Below, one piece after another: positions 9,076 through 17,495 of a stretch of 64,000 nucleotides of DNA. The DNA lies in assembly GCA_900177435.1 (NCBI GenBank), contig FXAI01000003.1, forward strand, positions 62,001 to 126,000, read 5' to 3'. Position 1 is the first letter of the stretch. Each line of letters opens with the position of its first letter. The notes beneath the pieces are model-generated. The model saw only the letters and a program-made list of their open reading frames with translations, had not been told where the DNA came from and did no database searches. A program made the translations under genes and the position numbers. The stretch is from Alteromonadaceae bacterium Bs31. GTDB lineage: Bacteria; Pseudomonadota; Gammaproteobacteria; Pseudomonadales; Cellvibrionaceae.

Positions 9076-9872
9076 TGTTGCGCCCCTTCTGTATCGGACC
9101 ACAGTAGTTTTGCTTCCGCAAATGCCGGTGTTGCATTATGAATAGACAGGAACTTTCTCTTCACTACATTTTGATCTAAACCCAAACCAATAAACCGTTC
9201 GCCCAGCAATTTTACATTGCTATTTTCCGCCGGGCCGTAGCAGGCATAACAAGGCGCACCGAAAGAGGGGCACAGAGCACCGCATCCCGTTCGAGTAACA
9301 GGCCCCATACAAGGCTCACCTTTAGTTACCATTATGCATACGGTATTTTTGCGTTTACATTCCTGGCAAACCTTTTCGTTAATATCCAGCGGTGCAACTC
9401 CATACAATAACTGCCGAACAACAGCTAACATCTGTTTTACATCCACAGGGCAACCCCATAATTCAAAGTCCACTTTTACATGGTTTTTTATCGCCGCAGA
9501 TGTGGATAATGAACTGATATATTCCGGTTTGGCGTAAATAGAACGCATCCATACATCACTGTCTGCATTATTTTTTAGGGCTTGGATACCTCCAGATGTT
9601 GCACAGGCACCAACAGTAATTACAAAGGTACTTTTCTCCCGAATTTTCTCCAGTCGCTCAACATCGTGTGGCGTTGTAATGGAACCCTCTATAAAGCTGA
9701 TATCCACTTCATCATCGGGGCCCAGGGGACCAGCCTCGGCAAAATGTACAATATCCACTAATTCTGTGAGCTTTATTAAATTCTCACCCATATTTATAAA
9801 GGCCAATTGACATCCGGAGCAGGAGGCAAACTTATGTACACTCACGCGTGGCTTTTTCGTTGAAGTAGTCAT
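9072..9872 (-). CDS. hyhS: [NiFe] hydrogenase small (delta) subunit, iron-sulfur protein
   Basis: Carries electrons from the NiFe site to the diaphorase subunits. Proximal-cluster ligands are visible: CSGC (Cys18, Cys21), 'GACATSGG' (Cys90) and 'GCPVD' (Cys141). A C-terminal cysteine-rich part (Cys169, 172, 179, 188, 197, 201, 208, 211) can bind further [4Fe-4S] clusters. There is no twin-arginine signal, so the enzyme is cytoplasmic, as expected for group 3. The 266-residue length fits the delta subunit of 3b enzymes. The gene starts 2 bp after hyhG ends and overlaps hyhL by 4 bp, so translation is tightly coupled. Confidence 0.95.
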   Translation of the reverse strand: MTTSTKKPRVSVHKFASCSGCQLAFINMGENLIKLTELVDIVHFAEAGPLGPDDEVDISFIEGSITTPHDVERLEKIREKSTFVITVGACATSGGIQALKNNADSDVWMRSIYAKPEYISSLSTSAAIKNHVKVDFELWGCPVDVKQMLAVVRQLLYGVAPLDINEKVCQECKRKNTVCIMVTKGEPCMGPVTRTGCGALCPSFGAPCYACYGPAENSNVKLLGERFIGLGLDQNVVKRKFLSIHNATPAFAEAKLLWSDTEGAQQ

Positions 9873-9874
9873 AA

Positions 9875-10762
9875 CTAAAATCCCCTGCGCTCAAGCACAT
9901 CTTTTATGCGCTTATAGGTAAATACCGGGCCGTCTTTACACACAAAGGCCTCGTCCATCTGGCAGTGACCACAGTGCCCCAGGGCACATTGCATATTGCG
10001 CTCAAGGCTCAGATAAATATCATCCTCTTTTACACCCATATCAACTAAAGTACGCGAGGTTCCAGTCATCATGGGATGAGGGCCACAACACATTACCGTG
10101 CAATGATTGATATCGAATTTAGCTTCACGAAACAAAGCGCCAACACGTCCTTTTTTCCAGTTTGGCCAAGCGGTTTTATCCCGGTCGCTGGCCAATAAAA
10201 CTTGTGTTGATCTCACTTTACGCCACTCATCGTACTGGGGCTCCCAAAGCATATCGTGCCGATGTAAAACTGTTTGCATAATGACTAGCCGACCGTATTC
10301 ATCGCGATTTTTTATAGCCTCACGTATTGCCGATACCGCTGGGGCACAACCCAAGCCGCCAGTAATAAATACCAGGTCACGACTTTTCGACTCCATCATT
10401 GGCCAACCAATACCATAGGGGCCTCGAATAGCAACATGGTCTCCCGGCTGGAGTTTACTCATGGCATTGGTGACACGCCCTACCGCCTGAATAGTATGTA
10501 GAAAGCTGTCGCCCTCGCTTCCCATTATGGAAATTGCAACCTCACCAATACCAAACAAATACACCATATTGAATTGGCCGCATTTAAAGCGATAATCTTT
10601 CCGCTGTTGCTCATCATCCAGTTTCAATTTCCAGGTAAAAATATTCGGTGTTTCCTCAATACGCTCCACAATAGTTGCCGACATGGGGATATAGGGATTG
10701 CCCTTCATTTTTGTTTCTGCCTGACAAACCGTCCTCTTTTTCAAGTCCACTAAGCTTCCCAT
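9875..10762 (-). CDS. hyhG: Hydrogenase FAD/NAD(P)-binding (gamma) subunit
   Basis: Diaphorase-type subunit passing electrons between FAD and NAD(P)H. It resembles dihydroorotate dehydrogenase electron-transfer subunits: an FAD-binding barrel in the first 120 residues, an NAD(P)-binding fold with GGLGCAP at 135-141, 'CCGPHPMM' near 225, and a C-terminal [2Fe-2S] site with Cys259, 264, 267 and 275. ATG at 10762 has a strong GGGGAGGTGG upstream and overlaps the hyhB end by 13 bp. Preference for NADP over NAD is inferred from the group 3b family only. Confidence 0.93.
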   Translation of the reverse strand: MGSLVDLKKRTVCQAETKMKGNPYIPMSATIVERIEETPNIFTWKLKLDDEQQRKDYRFKCGQFNMVYLFGIGEVAISIMGSEGDSFLHTIQAVGRVTNAMSKLQPGDHVAIRGPYGIGWPMMESKSRDLVFITGGLGCAPAVSAIREAIKNRDEYGRLVIMQTVLHRHDMLWEPQYDEWRKVRSTQVLLASDRDKTAWPNWKKGRVGALFREAKFDINHCTVMCCGPHPMMTGTSRTLVDMGVKEDDIYLSLERNMQCALGHCGHCQMDEAFVCKDGPVFTYKRIKDVLERRGF

Positions 10763-11871
10763 AATTCCACCTCCCCGCTAATTGCGTTTGCCTCAGCGGG
10801 AAAATCTATTCCCGCAGGACACCAGGCTATACACCTGCCGCAGCCAACACAGCCCGAACGCCCATACTGGTATATCCAGCTTCCCAGTTTGTGCAGCATC
10901 CATTGCCTATAACGCAGTTCGCTGCTATCTCGCAGCGAGTGACCGTGCATGACACTGTGATCCGCATTGAAACAACTACTCCACTCACGAAAATGCCTGG
11001 TCGATTGGCCATCCAGCTCTGCCTGCTCTGTTTCTCGATGACAAAAACAGGTAGGACACACAGAGGTACAATTACCACAAGACAAACAGCGCTCCGCGAT
11101 ATCATGCCAGCGGCGATTGTCCAGTTGAGAAAATAAATTCGCATGCATATTTTCATCCAGCAGGTAGCGTTTTTGCTTTTCTGCCGCATGCGCTGATTGC
11201 TCTGCAGCCATGGCCGTTAAATCTTCAGAGGCGGCAGTAACAGGTAATTTTTTTAGCACCTGTTCGCCTTTTGTAGAACCCGCTCGAATCAGAAATCCCG
11301 AATCCAGCTCATCCATAAGAAGATCATATCCGTCGTCTAGCGAAGGGCCATCGCCGGTTGATGCACAAAAACAGGTTTCTGCGCAGGAGGAACAATTCAC
11401 AGCAACGGTGAACAAGGCATCCCGTTCCGCTTTGTAATAGGGGTCGCAATACTCACTTTGAATAAAGTGCTCATCCTGGATCAACATCGCTGCAATGTCA
11501 CAGGGCCTCACACCAATTACAGCAGTGGGTACTGCTTGCGGTACAAGGTCTTTGAATACAAAGCCTCCATTAACCGCCTGTGCAACCTGCTCGCAACTCC
11601 AAAGCGCCTGCCGAGCTTTATACAACAGGGGCTTTAAGGCAGCGGGGCCATTTGCCCAGTTAAAAAACCGTGTAGAAGAGGTTTGCTGTAATTTATATGA
11701 GCCCGGCTTTTGTAGCGTTTCTATGCCCCGGGGGAGATCTGCAACATCGTTAATGTGATCGTAGACGATCGCACCTTCGCTAAGCTGCGGACCCATCACC
11801 TGATAACCGCTGGCTTCCAGAACGGTGAGTAAATTCTGCAGGCTTTCTGGCGCGAGAAATTGAACAGCCAT
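10750..11871 (-). CDS. hyhB: Hydrogenase iron-sulfur (beta) subunit
   Basis: Electron-transfer subunit of the AsrA/sulfhydrogenase-beta family (373 residues). The middle has 'CAETCFC'; two 4Fe-4S ferredoxin-type motifs follow in the C-terminal third, 'CLSCGNCTSVCPTC' and 'CVGCGRCIAWCPAG'. These should link the hydrogenase clusters to the flavin subunit. It is first in the minus-strand operon hyhB-G-S-L-protease and has a clear AAGAAGGA ribosome site before ATG 11871. The same subunit type in archaeal enzymes goes with sulfur reductase side activity, but that cannot be judged from sequence. Confidence 0.93.
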   Translation of the reverse strand: MAVQFLAPESLQNLLTVLEASGYQVMGPQLSEGAIVYDHINDVADLPRGIETLQKPGSYKLQQTSSTRFFNWANGPAALKPLLYKARQALWSCEQVAQAVNGGFVFKDLVPQAVPTAVIGVRPCDIAAMLIQDEHFIQSEYCDPYYKAERDALFTVAVNCSSCAETCFCASTGDGPSLDDGYDLLMDELDSGFLIRAGSTKGEQVLKKLPVTAASEDLTAMAAEQSAHAAEKQKRYLLDENMHANLFSQLDNRRWHDIAERCLSCGNCTSVCPTCFCHRETEQAELDGQSTRHFREWSSCFNADHSVMHGHSLRDSSELRYRQWMLHKLGSWIYQYGRSGCVGCGRCIAWCPAGIDFPAEANAISGEVELWEA

Positions 11872-11937
11872 AACGTTTTCCTTCTTAAAAACTTATGGTT
11901 TCATGTGACGCAAGTTTCCGCGTAAGGCTAAATAAAA

Positions 11938-11950
11938 AGCGTGCCACGCT
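11938..11950. promoter_or_regulatory. Interrupted palindrome upstream of hyhB (candidate operator)
   Basis: AGCGTG and CACGCT arms around one central base, 67 bp upstream of the hyhB start codon. The position suits a regulator site for the hydrogenase operon; no regulator gene in the window can be tied to it. Confidence 0.35.
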
Positions 11951-12136
11951 GGCTATATTTCTTTTGGTTTTATGTTTAGATGAAATACAGCTATCAAGAA
12001 CCATGCGAACTCTACAGCCCTAAATTACCGGGCTACGCTATCCCTTGCGGTTGCAGAGAAAAAGGCTGGCATTAAAAATTAACGAACCAATACAAAACTA
12101 ATACAAACTTCAGTTATAAACTTCAGTACTTCAATA

Positions 12137-12160
12137 TTCACTTGAATAATAATAAGTGAA
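12137..12160. promoter_or_regulatory. Inverted repeat in the hyh/hyp control region (candidate operator)
   Basis: TTCACTT and AAGTGAA form a perfect 7-bp inverted repeat with a 10-bp AT-rich spacer, close to the middle of the divergent region. The spacing of about 17 bp between half-site centres suits a dimeric regulator. Confidence 0.35.
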
Positions 12161-12336
12161 AATAATATAGATTTACCTGCCAACGGTAAAAACTAACTCG
12201 CAATACAACCACCTGCCAACAGTTGTCAGCAGCAAGGAAAAAGCGAAAATAAATAATATTGGGCTTACTTGATTGCCGATATTATCATCAATCACGCTAA
12301 ACGAATTCACTCATAACAAACATGCGATACATCAAT

Positions 12337-12356
12337 AAAAAAGCCCTTTTACGGGC
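12337..12356 (-). terminator. Terminator-like hairpin upstream of hypC, minus strand
   Basis: On the minus strand GCCC, a six-base loop and GGGC are followed by six T residues, as in a small intrinsic terminator. It would stop transcripts running antisense out of hypC towards the hydrogenase operon; on the plus strand there is no T tract. Confidence 0.45.
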
Positions 12357-12400
12357 ATACACTGCCATGTAATGAGCGAACTATAAATAAGAGTTATTTT

Positions 12401-12664
12401 ATGTGCCTCGCAATCCCTATGAAAATTATTGAGTTGTCCAACAATATCGCCAACTGCGAGGCTGCGGGTGTTCGACGCGAGGTAAGCGTTCAACTGCTAC
12501 TAGACCAAACTATAGAAGTTGGAGACTATATTCTGGTTCACCTAGGCTACGCTATTCAAAAAATTCCGGCACCAGATGCTGTTGCCAGCAGGAAAACTTA
12601 CGATGATATGCGAGCGGCCTTAGCGCTTTCGAAATCTCCACGCAGGGGAAAAGATCATGCATGA
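12401..12664 (+). CDS. hypC: Hydrogenase maturation chaperone HypC
   Basis: Small chaperone that, with HypD, carries the Fe(CN)2CO group and delivers it to the large subunit precursor. The essential N-terminal 'MCLAIPMKI' with Cys2 is intact. 87 residues is typical of the HypC/HybG family. First gene of the plus-strand hyp operon, overlapping hypA by 8 bp. The ribosome-binding site is weak (AAGAG about 8 bp upstream). Confidence 0.95.
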   Translation: MCLAIPMKIIELSNNIANCEAAGVRREVSVQLLLDQTIEVGDYILVHLGYAIQKIPAPDAVASRKTYDDMRAALALSKSPRRGKDHA

Positions 12665-13175
12665 ATTCAGCCTATGCCAAAATCTGCTAAAAGAGGCACA
12701 CAATATGGCTCGGCGGGAATACGTATCTAGACATGGCAACCTACCGATAGACCAAAACCTTGTGGTCACCTCCTTAACGCTTCGCCTGGGTTTATTTTCA
12801 GGGGTAGATAAGGGCTTATTAAAACGCGCGTTTCAAGTTGCGCTACACGACTTTCATTGCTATTGGCCAAGCACCCCGGAAACACAACAAGCAGAGTGCG
12901 ACGGTGTTTATTTTTCACCAACAACACAACTTATTATAGAGCAGGTTTCTGCATCCATTTATTGTAGAGAGTGCGGCAGCCATTACCCCGTTAGCCAACA
13001 GAGCTTTCAACGCCACTACCTCAGCTGCCCCAATAATCATCGCCATATAACACAACTAATTAGCGGTGATGAAATGCTGCTGATTAACATGCAAATGCAC
13101 CCAGAGTCCGCCTCTACCTGCATCAGTGAGGCATTTAAAAATAACAACACACAGGAGGGAAATTCCCATGTGTGA
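12657..13175 (+). CDS. hypA: Hydrogenase nickel-insertion protein HypA, long form
   Basis: Nickel chaperone acting with HypB. The N-terminal MHE motif supplies the His2 nickel site. At 172 residues it is longer than the usual 113-120, mainly through an insertion between the first helix and the 'LRLGLFSGVDKG' strand and a C-terminal tail. The zinc domain has a normal first half (CREC) but the second half reads SCPNNH where CPxC is expected, so the site may be Cys3His rather than Cys4. Overlaps hypC by 8 bp and hypB by 8 bp. Confidence 0.88.
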   Translation: MHEFSLCQNLLKEAHNMARREYVSRHGNLPIDQNLVVTSLTLRLGLFSGVDKGLLKRAFQVALHDFHCYWPSTPETQQAECDGVYFSPTTQLIIEQVSASIYCRECGSHYPVSQQSFQRHYLSCPNNHRHITQLISGDEMLLINMQMHPESASTCISEAFKNNNTQEGNSHV

Positions 13176-13923
13176 AACATGCGGATGTAGCTTGCCCACG
13201 GATAACAAAAAGTCCCTTGATATTGACGCTGACCAGAATCATGCGGTGATAAAAAAAATCATGTCCAGCAATGATAAAACCGCTGAACACAACCGGCATA
13301 AATTGAATAAGCACGGAATATTTTGCATTAACATAATGTCGTCGCCTGGCGGAGGAAAAACAAAATTGCTTGAGGCGAGTATCGCCGAGCTCAAAAAACT
13401 GTACCGTATTGCGGTTATCGAGGGCGATCTGGAAACTGAAAATGATGCAGAGCGTATTCGCGCCCAAGGCGTTGAAGCCATCCAGATAACCACAGGAAGC
13501 GCCTGCCATCTGGATGCGCACCACGTTCACCAGGCATTACACCAACTCAATTTGGATACACTCGATCTAATCTTTATCGAAAATGTCGGTAACCTGGTGT
13601 GCCCTGCCGCCTTTGACTTGGGACAGCACGCGAATATAGCTTTACTCTCCGTCACGGAAGGCGATGACAAACCGCTCAAGTACCCAGTGATGTTTCAGAA
13701 AATCCATGGCCTGGTTATTAGCAAGATAGAACTACTGGATTACTTTGACGATTTTAATATGGAGCGTGCGCTGGATAACTTTCGTAAGCTGGCAAACCAG
13801 AGCCCGGTATGGCCCCTTTCTGCAAAAACAGGTCGCGGCATGGAAGCCTGGCTCGACTGGCTGGTAGACCAGCGCACTGAACGAAAAATGTTGCTGAACC
13901 CCCAGCTTGAGACCAGTGAATGA
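13168..13923 (+). CDS. hypB: Hydrogenase nickel incorporation GTPase HypB
   Basis: GTPase that powers nickel delivery to the large subunit. The N-terminus has the high-affinity nickel motif 'MCETCGC'. The P-loop reads 'SSPGGGKT', followed by 'EGDLETENDAERI' and the metal site in 'ENVGNLVCPAAFDLGQH'. There is no histidine-rich nickel-storage stretch. ATG at 13168 follows a strong AGGAGGGA site, so the in-frame codon 42 bp upstream is not the start. 251 residues. The end overlaps hypD as ATGA. Confidence 0.96.
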   Translation: MCETCGCSLPTDNKKSLDIDADQNHAVIKKIMSSNDKTAEHNRHKLNKHGIFCINIMSSPGGGKTKLLEASIAELKKLYRIAVIEGDLETENDAERIRAQGVEAIQITTGSACHLDAHHVHQALHQLNLDTLDLIFIENVGNLVCPAAFDLGQHANIALLSVTEGDDKPLKYPVMFQKIHGLVISKIELLDYFDDFNMERALDNFRKLANQSPVWPLSAKTGRGMEAWLDWLVDQRTERKMLLNPQLETSE

Positions 13924-15056
13924 ACGCTCGCTATTGGCTGGATAAGATAAACAGCCTGAGCAAACCGCCACAGACTTTTAACGTATTAAATGTTTGCGGT
14001 GGGCATGAACGCAGTATTACCCAGGCCGGCCTACGCAGCGTACTGCCCCAATGGCTCCGGCTGGTACCGGGGCCAGGGTGCCCGGTGTGCGTTTGTCCGG
14101 AAGCCGATATAGCCCTGGCAATAACTATCGCGTTAAAGGAAACTGTTTCACTTTTGGCCTTTGGCGACATGCTGCGGGTTCCAATCAATTCAGCGGCACT
14201 GCATAAGCTTCTACCAAAACACATTCGTTCGCTCGAAAATGCCAAAGCAGCAGGCGCCGATATTCGTCCTGTAGCCTCACCGTTGGAGGTAAAGGCTCTA
14301 GCGCTTGAAAACCCACACACTCAGTTCGTCTTTTTTGCCGCCGGTTTTGAAACCACCATGGCACCTGTGGCGGCAATGATGAGTGAATTTTTCAGCGGCA
14401 ATCTACCAGGTAATATTTCCTTTCTTATCTCCGGCCGTAAAACCTGGCCGGCAGTTAAGCACCTGCTCGATGATGAACAATCAGCACCTATCCACGGCCT
14501 GATTGCGCCTGGGCACGTGGCAACAATTATGGGAGCGAAAGAATGGCAATTTGTTGCGAATGATTACCAGCTTCCTACAGCTATCGCCGGATTTGACAGT
14601 GAAAGCCTGCTGCAGGCTTTTTATTGCGTGCGTTATCAGACTGAAATCAAAAAGCCCACACTGCAAAATTGTTATCCTCGTGCGGTTAAACCGGAGGGGA
14701 ACAAACTGGCCCAGAGCACGCTTGAGCAGTGTTTTTCTGTGAATGATGCTAACTGGCGCGGTATCGGCAGCATAGAACAGTCGGGGTATCAGCTAAGGGC
14801 CGAGTTAAACAATGTTAATGCCCAGCTGAAATTTGCAGGCTACCTCGATGAGATCAACGAGGCCTTTGCAAGAGACAGCATGCCCAAAAGCTGCCGCTGT
14901 GCTGATGTAGTTATGGCGCGAATACTTCCTGACCAGTGTGCGCTCTATGGAAAGAGCTGCCTCCCTAGGCAAGCCCTGGGGCCTTGTATGGTTTCCGATG
15001 AGGGTGCCTGCAGAATCTGGTGGAGTGCTGGCCTTAAGGGCAGCTCACTGCAGTGA
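13920..15056 (+). CDS. hypD: Hydrogenase formation protein HypD
   Basis: Scaffold for assembly of the Fe(CN)2CO unit together with HypC and HypE. It contains 'VCGGHERSI' near residue 26, 'PGPGCPVCVCP' near 50-60, 'FFAAGFETT' near 140, and a C-terminal cysteine set including 'CRCADVV', 'CALYGKSC' and 'LGPCMVSDEGAC' that binds the [4Fe-4S] cluster. 378 residues is normal. The start overlaps hypB by 4 bp. A 156-bp gap separates it from hypF, so hypF may have an internal promoter. Confidence 0.96.
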   Translation: MNARYWLDKINSLSKPPQTFNVLNVCGGHERSITQAGLRSVLPQWLRLVPGPGCPVCVCPEADIALAITIALKETVSLLAFGDMLRVPINSAALHKLLPKHIRSLENAKAAGADIRPVASPLEVKALALENPHTQFVFFAAGFETTMAPVAAMMSEFFSGNLPGNISFLISGRKTWPAVKHLLDDEQSAPIHGLIAPGHVATIMGAKEWQFVANDYQLPTAIAGFDSESLLQAFYCVRYQTEIKKPTLQNCYPRAVKPEGNKLAQSTLEQCFSVNDANWRGIGSIEQSGYQLRAELNNVNAQLKFAGYLDEINEAFARDSMPKSCRCADVVMARILPDQCALYGKSCLPRQALGPCMVSDEGACRIWWSAGLKGSSLQ

Positions 15057-15212
15057 AGCAGCGCGTGTGGCTTTCGCTATATTTCACACTTACATGTGAC
15101 GACGAATCTGGCATTTAGCGACACACGCCCACCTTGCCAGGAGCAACCACCGCGTACCTTCCACAACACCCTATTTCGGATGATCCACTCAATAATTTAG
15201 AGGTACCGGAGT

Positions 15213-17477
15213 ATGATTTGTCGACAATATACTTTAAGTGGCATGGTTCAAGGCGTGGGCTTTCGCCCTTTCGTACACGGTTTGGCCACAAGTCTGCAAT
15301 TGAATGGCTGGGTAAAAAATAACAACGGACGCGTATCGGTGCTGGTGGAGGGTGATGCGAACGCCGTAGCGACCTTCGAAGAAAAATTAATTAGTGAAGC
15401 CCCGCCTTTAGCCAAGCCTTCCATCCGGGACCGCCTGGACACCAGTGCGCACAATCTAAAATCCTTTCTTATTTTAAATAGCGAAAAAAAAACTGAGCTA
15501 CAAGCAAGCGGCGACATTCACTTGCCGGCAGATCTGTATTGCTGCCCAGACTGTCAAGCGGAACTCCTGCGCGAAAGCGATCCTCGCTACCAATATGCTT
15601 TTATAAACTGCACCCAATGTGGGCCGCGTTACACCATTATTAATTCGCTGCCCTATGACCGACCTGCCACCACTATGCACACCTTCCCCCTTTGCTCCAG
15701 GTGCAACAGTGAATACCATGATGAAAAAAATCGGCGCTATCACGCCGAACCGATCGCCTGCCCGGATTGCGGCCCGCAAATTCGCTACCTTAGTTCACTA
15801 GAGGGAGAGCAGAGCGGCCCTCTTAATGCCGCCTGCCTCGCTATCCGGGGCGGCCAGGTTGTCGCGGTAAAGGGTATCGGTGGTTTTCACCTGGTTTGCG
15901 ATGCGAGCAACGAATCCGCCATCAACTGGCTTCGCCAAAAAAAACCGCGCCCGGAAAAACCACTGGCTGTAATGTTGCAGCCAGAAACAGTGGCTAGCTA
16001 CGTAGTTGCAAGTGAGCAGCATATACAAGAGCTAAACTCCAGCGAACGGCCGGTGGTACTGTGCCCTCGTAAAAAATACGCCCCTCTTCCAAGCAATATT
16101 GCCCCAAACTTAAACGAGCTAGGAGTGCTTTACCCCTACAGCCCGCTTCATTTCATGTTAATGAAAAACTTAAAGCGGCCACTCATTGTAACTTCCGCCA
16201 ATATCAGTGGGGAGCCAGTACTCACCGACAGCAACGATGTATTACAGCAACTAGCGCACGTAGTCGACGGCGTGCTGGATCATAATCGCCCCATACTTCG
16301 ACCAGCCGATGACAGTGTTGTGCAAATACAAAATAACAAAGCTCACACCATTCGCATCGGCCGGGGAAAAGCGCCACTCGAATTAAGTTCGCCATTCATT
16401 ATGCCCGAAGGCAAAACTTTGTTGGCCACCGGCGCGCAAAGTAAAAACACCCTTTGCCTGGCTTTTGACAATCGCTTAGTTGTGTCCCCGCACATTGCCG
16501 ATATGGAGAGCCTGCGAAGCCTTGCTGTGTTTGAGCAAGTGAGTAAGGATTTCAGCCAACTCTACCAGCGGGATATCAACTGCATCGCCCACGACGCCCA
16601 CCCGGATTACACAAGCAGCCGCTGGGCAACAAGGCAAGCCAAAACGAACGAAGCCTTATCGAGCAAAGCTATCTGGCATCATCATGCCCACGCCAGCAGC
16701 CTTTACGCGCAAACAGCTTCCAGTAACTTAAAAGTCACGGAAAATATTATTGCATTCACCTGGGATGGCGTTGGCCTGGGAGAGGATGGCGGCCTATGGG
16801 GCGGGGAAGCTCTGGTGGGGCGGCCAGGTCACTGGCAACGCGCCATTCATTTCAAACCGTTCAAACTACCCGGTGGTGATCGCGTCGCACGAGAACCCTG
16901 GCGAATTGCCGACAGCTTGCGCTTGCACTGTGGTATGCATGCCCAAAGTGTTGACCCACTATTAAACAGCATGTGGCAGCAAAACCTTAACTCCCCCCTT
17001 AGTACAGCGGCAGGTCGACTACTGGACGGCTGCGCAGCACTGTTGGATATCTGTAAAAGCACAAGTTACGAGGGGCAGGCACCCATGGAGCTGTCTGTAC
17101 TTGCAGAAAACTGCGACACAGAAAAGCATATCGACATGCCCATTATCAACAACGAAGTCATCTGGCTGGGGCTTGTAAAGTGGCTGGTAAAAAAAGAACA
17201 CGATAAAACCTTTGCCTCGCGTGTGGTACTCAATACCTTTGCACGCTCGCTGGTAAAGCAGGCACTGCGACTCCACCATTCCACTGGCATTAAAACTGTG
17301 GGCATAAGCGGCGGCGTGTTTCAAAATCGTCTGCTGGTCGAATGTATAGGGCGGCTGTTGGCGAAACACAACTTAAAACTTCATCATCCCCAAGAAATTC
17401 CCGTTAACGATGGCGGCCTGTGTATCGGCCAGGCCATCGAAGCGCTGGCAGCTTGCCTTGGAAACCCCAGTGATTAA
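15213..17477 (+). CDS. hypF: Carbamoyltransferase HypF
   Basis: Makes the carbamoyl group used for the cyanide ligands of the NiFe site. In order: an acylphosphatase domain with 'GVGFRPFV' at about 14-21, two zinc-finger-like CxxC pairs (about 110-190), a YrdC-like domain ('KGIGGFHLVCDA', 'EKPLAVM') and a Kae1-like carbamoyltransferase domain with 'HHHAHASS' and 'ISGGVFQNRLL'. 754 residues matches the family. The gap to hypE is only 18 bp. Confidence 0.97.
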   Translation: MICRQYTLSGMVQGVGFRPFVHGLATSLQLNGWVKNNNGRVSVLVEGDANAVATFEEKLISEAPPLAKPSIRDRLDTSAHNLKSFLILNSEKKTELQASGDIHLPADLYCCPDCQAELLRESDPRYQYAFINCTQCGPRYTIINSLPYDRPATTMHTFPLCSRCNSEYHDEKNRRYHAEPIACPDCGPQIRYLSSLEGEQSGPLNAACLAIRGGQVVAVKGIGGFHLVCDASNESAINWLRQKKPRPEKPLAVMLQPETVASYVVASEQHIQELNSSERPVVLCPRKKYAPLPSNIAPNLNELGVLYPYSPLHFMLMKNLKRPLIVTSANISGEPVLTDSNDVLQQLAHVVDGVLDHNRPILRPADDSVVQIQNNKAHTIRIGRGKAPLELSSPFIMPEGKTLLATGAQSKNTLCLAFDNRLVVSPHIADMESLRSLAVFEQVSKDFSQLYQRDINCIAHDAHPDYTSSRWATRQAKTNEALSSKAIWHHHAHASSLYAQTASSNLKVTENIIAFTWDGVGLGEDGGLWGGEALVGRPGHWQRAIHFKPFKLPGGDRVAREPWRIADSLRLHCGMHAQSVDPLLNSMWQQNLNSPLSTAAGRLLDGCAALLDICKSTSYEGQAPMELSVLAENCDTEKHIDMPIINNEVIWLGLVKWLVKKEHDKTFASRVVLNTFARSLVKQALRLHHSTGIKTVGISGGVFQNRLLVECIGRLLAKHNLKLHHPQEIPVNDGGLCIGQAIEALAACLGNPSD

Positions 17478-17495
17478 GCGTGAGAAAAAACAGCA

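Larger units (their letters stand above)
11872..12400. other. Divergent control region between hydrogenase and hyp operons
   Basis: 529 bp, strongly AT-rich, with no credible coding region. It separates the minus-strand structural operon from the plus-strand hyp operon and so should hold both promoters. It is dense in short repeats: an interrupted palindrome (11938-11950), an AGCCC/GGGCT inverted repeat (12016-12034), two 11-bp near-identical units (12089-12110), two copies of aaacttcagt (12105-12127), a 7-bp inverted repeat (12137-12160), two copies of acctgccaac 36 bp apart (12175, 12211) and a hairpin with a T tract on the minus strand (12337-12356). No perfect FNR box or -24/-12 promoter was found. 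Confidence 0.7.

Noticed and set aside
12016-12034. AGCCC/GGGCT inverted repeat as a possible riboswitch or terminator in the hyh-hyp spacer
   Set aside because: Five-pair stem, no T tract on either strand and no match to a riboswitch class that I recognise.
12269-12291. TTGAT and ATCAA arms in the hydrogenase control region, like an FNR box
   Set aside because: The arms are 13 bp apart instead of 4, so this does not fit FNR/Anr binding.
13126-13167. Longer N-terminus for HypB
   Set aside because: The MCETCGC nickel motif should be N-terminal and the AGGAGGGA site is placed for ATG 13168.
15134-15322. Short open frame at the start of hypF
   Set aside because: It overlaps the acylphosphatase-coding part of hypF in another frame, and hypF is clearly the real gene.
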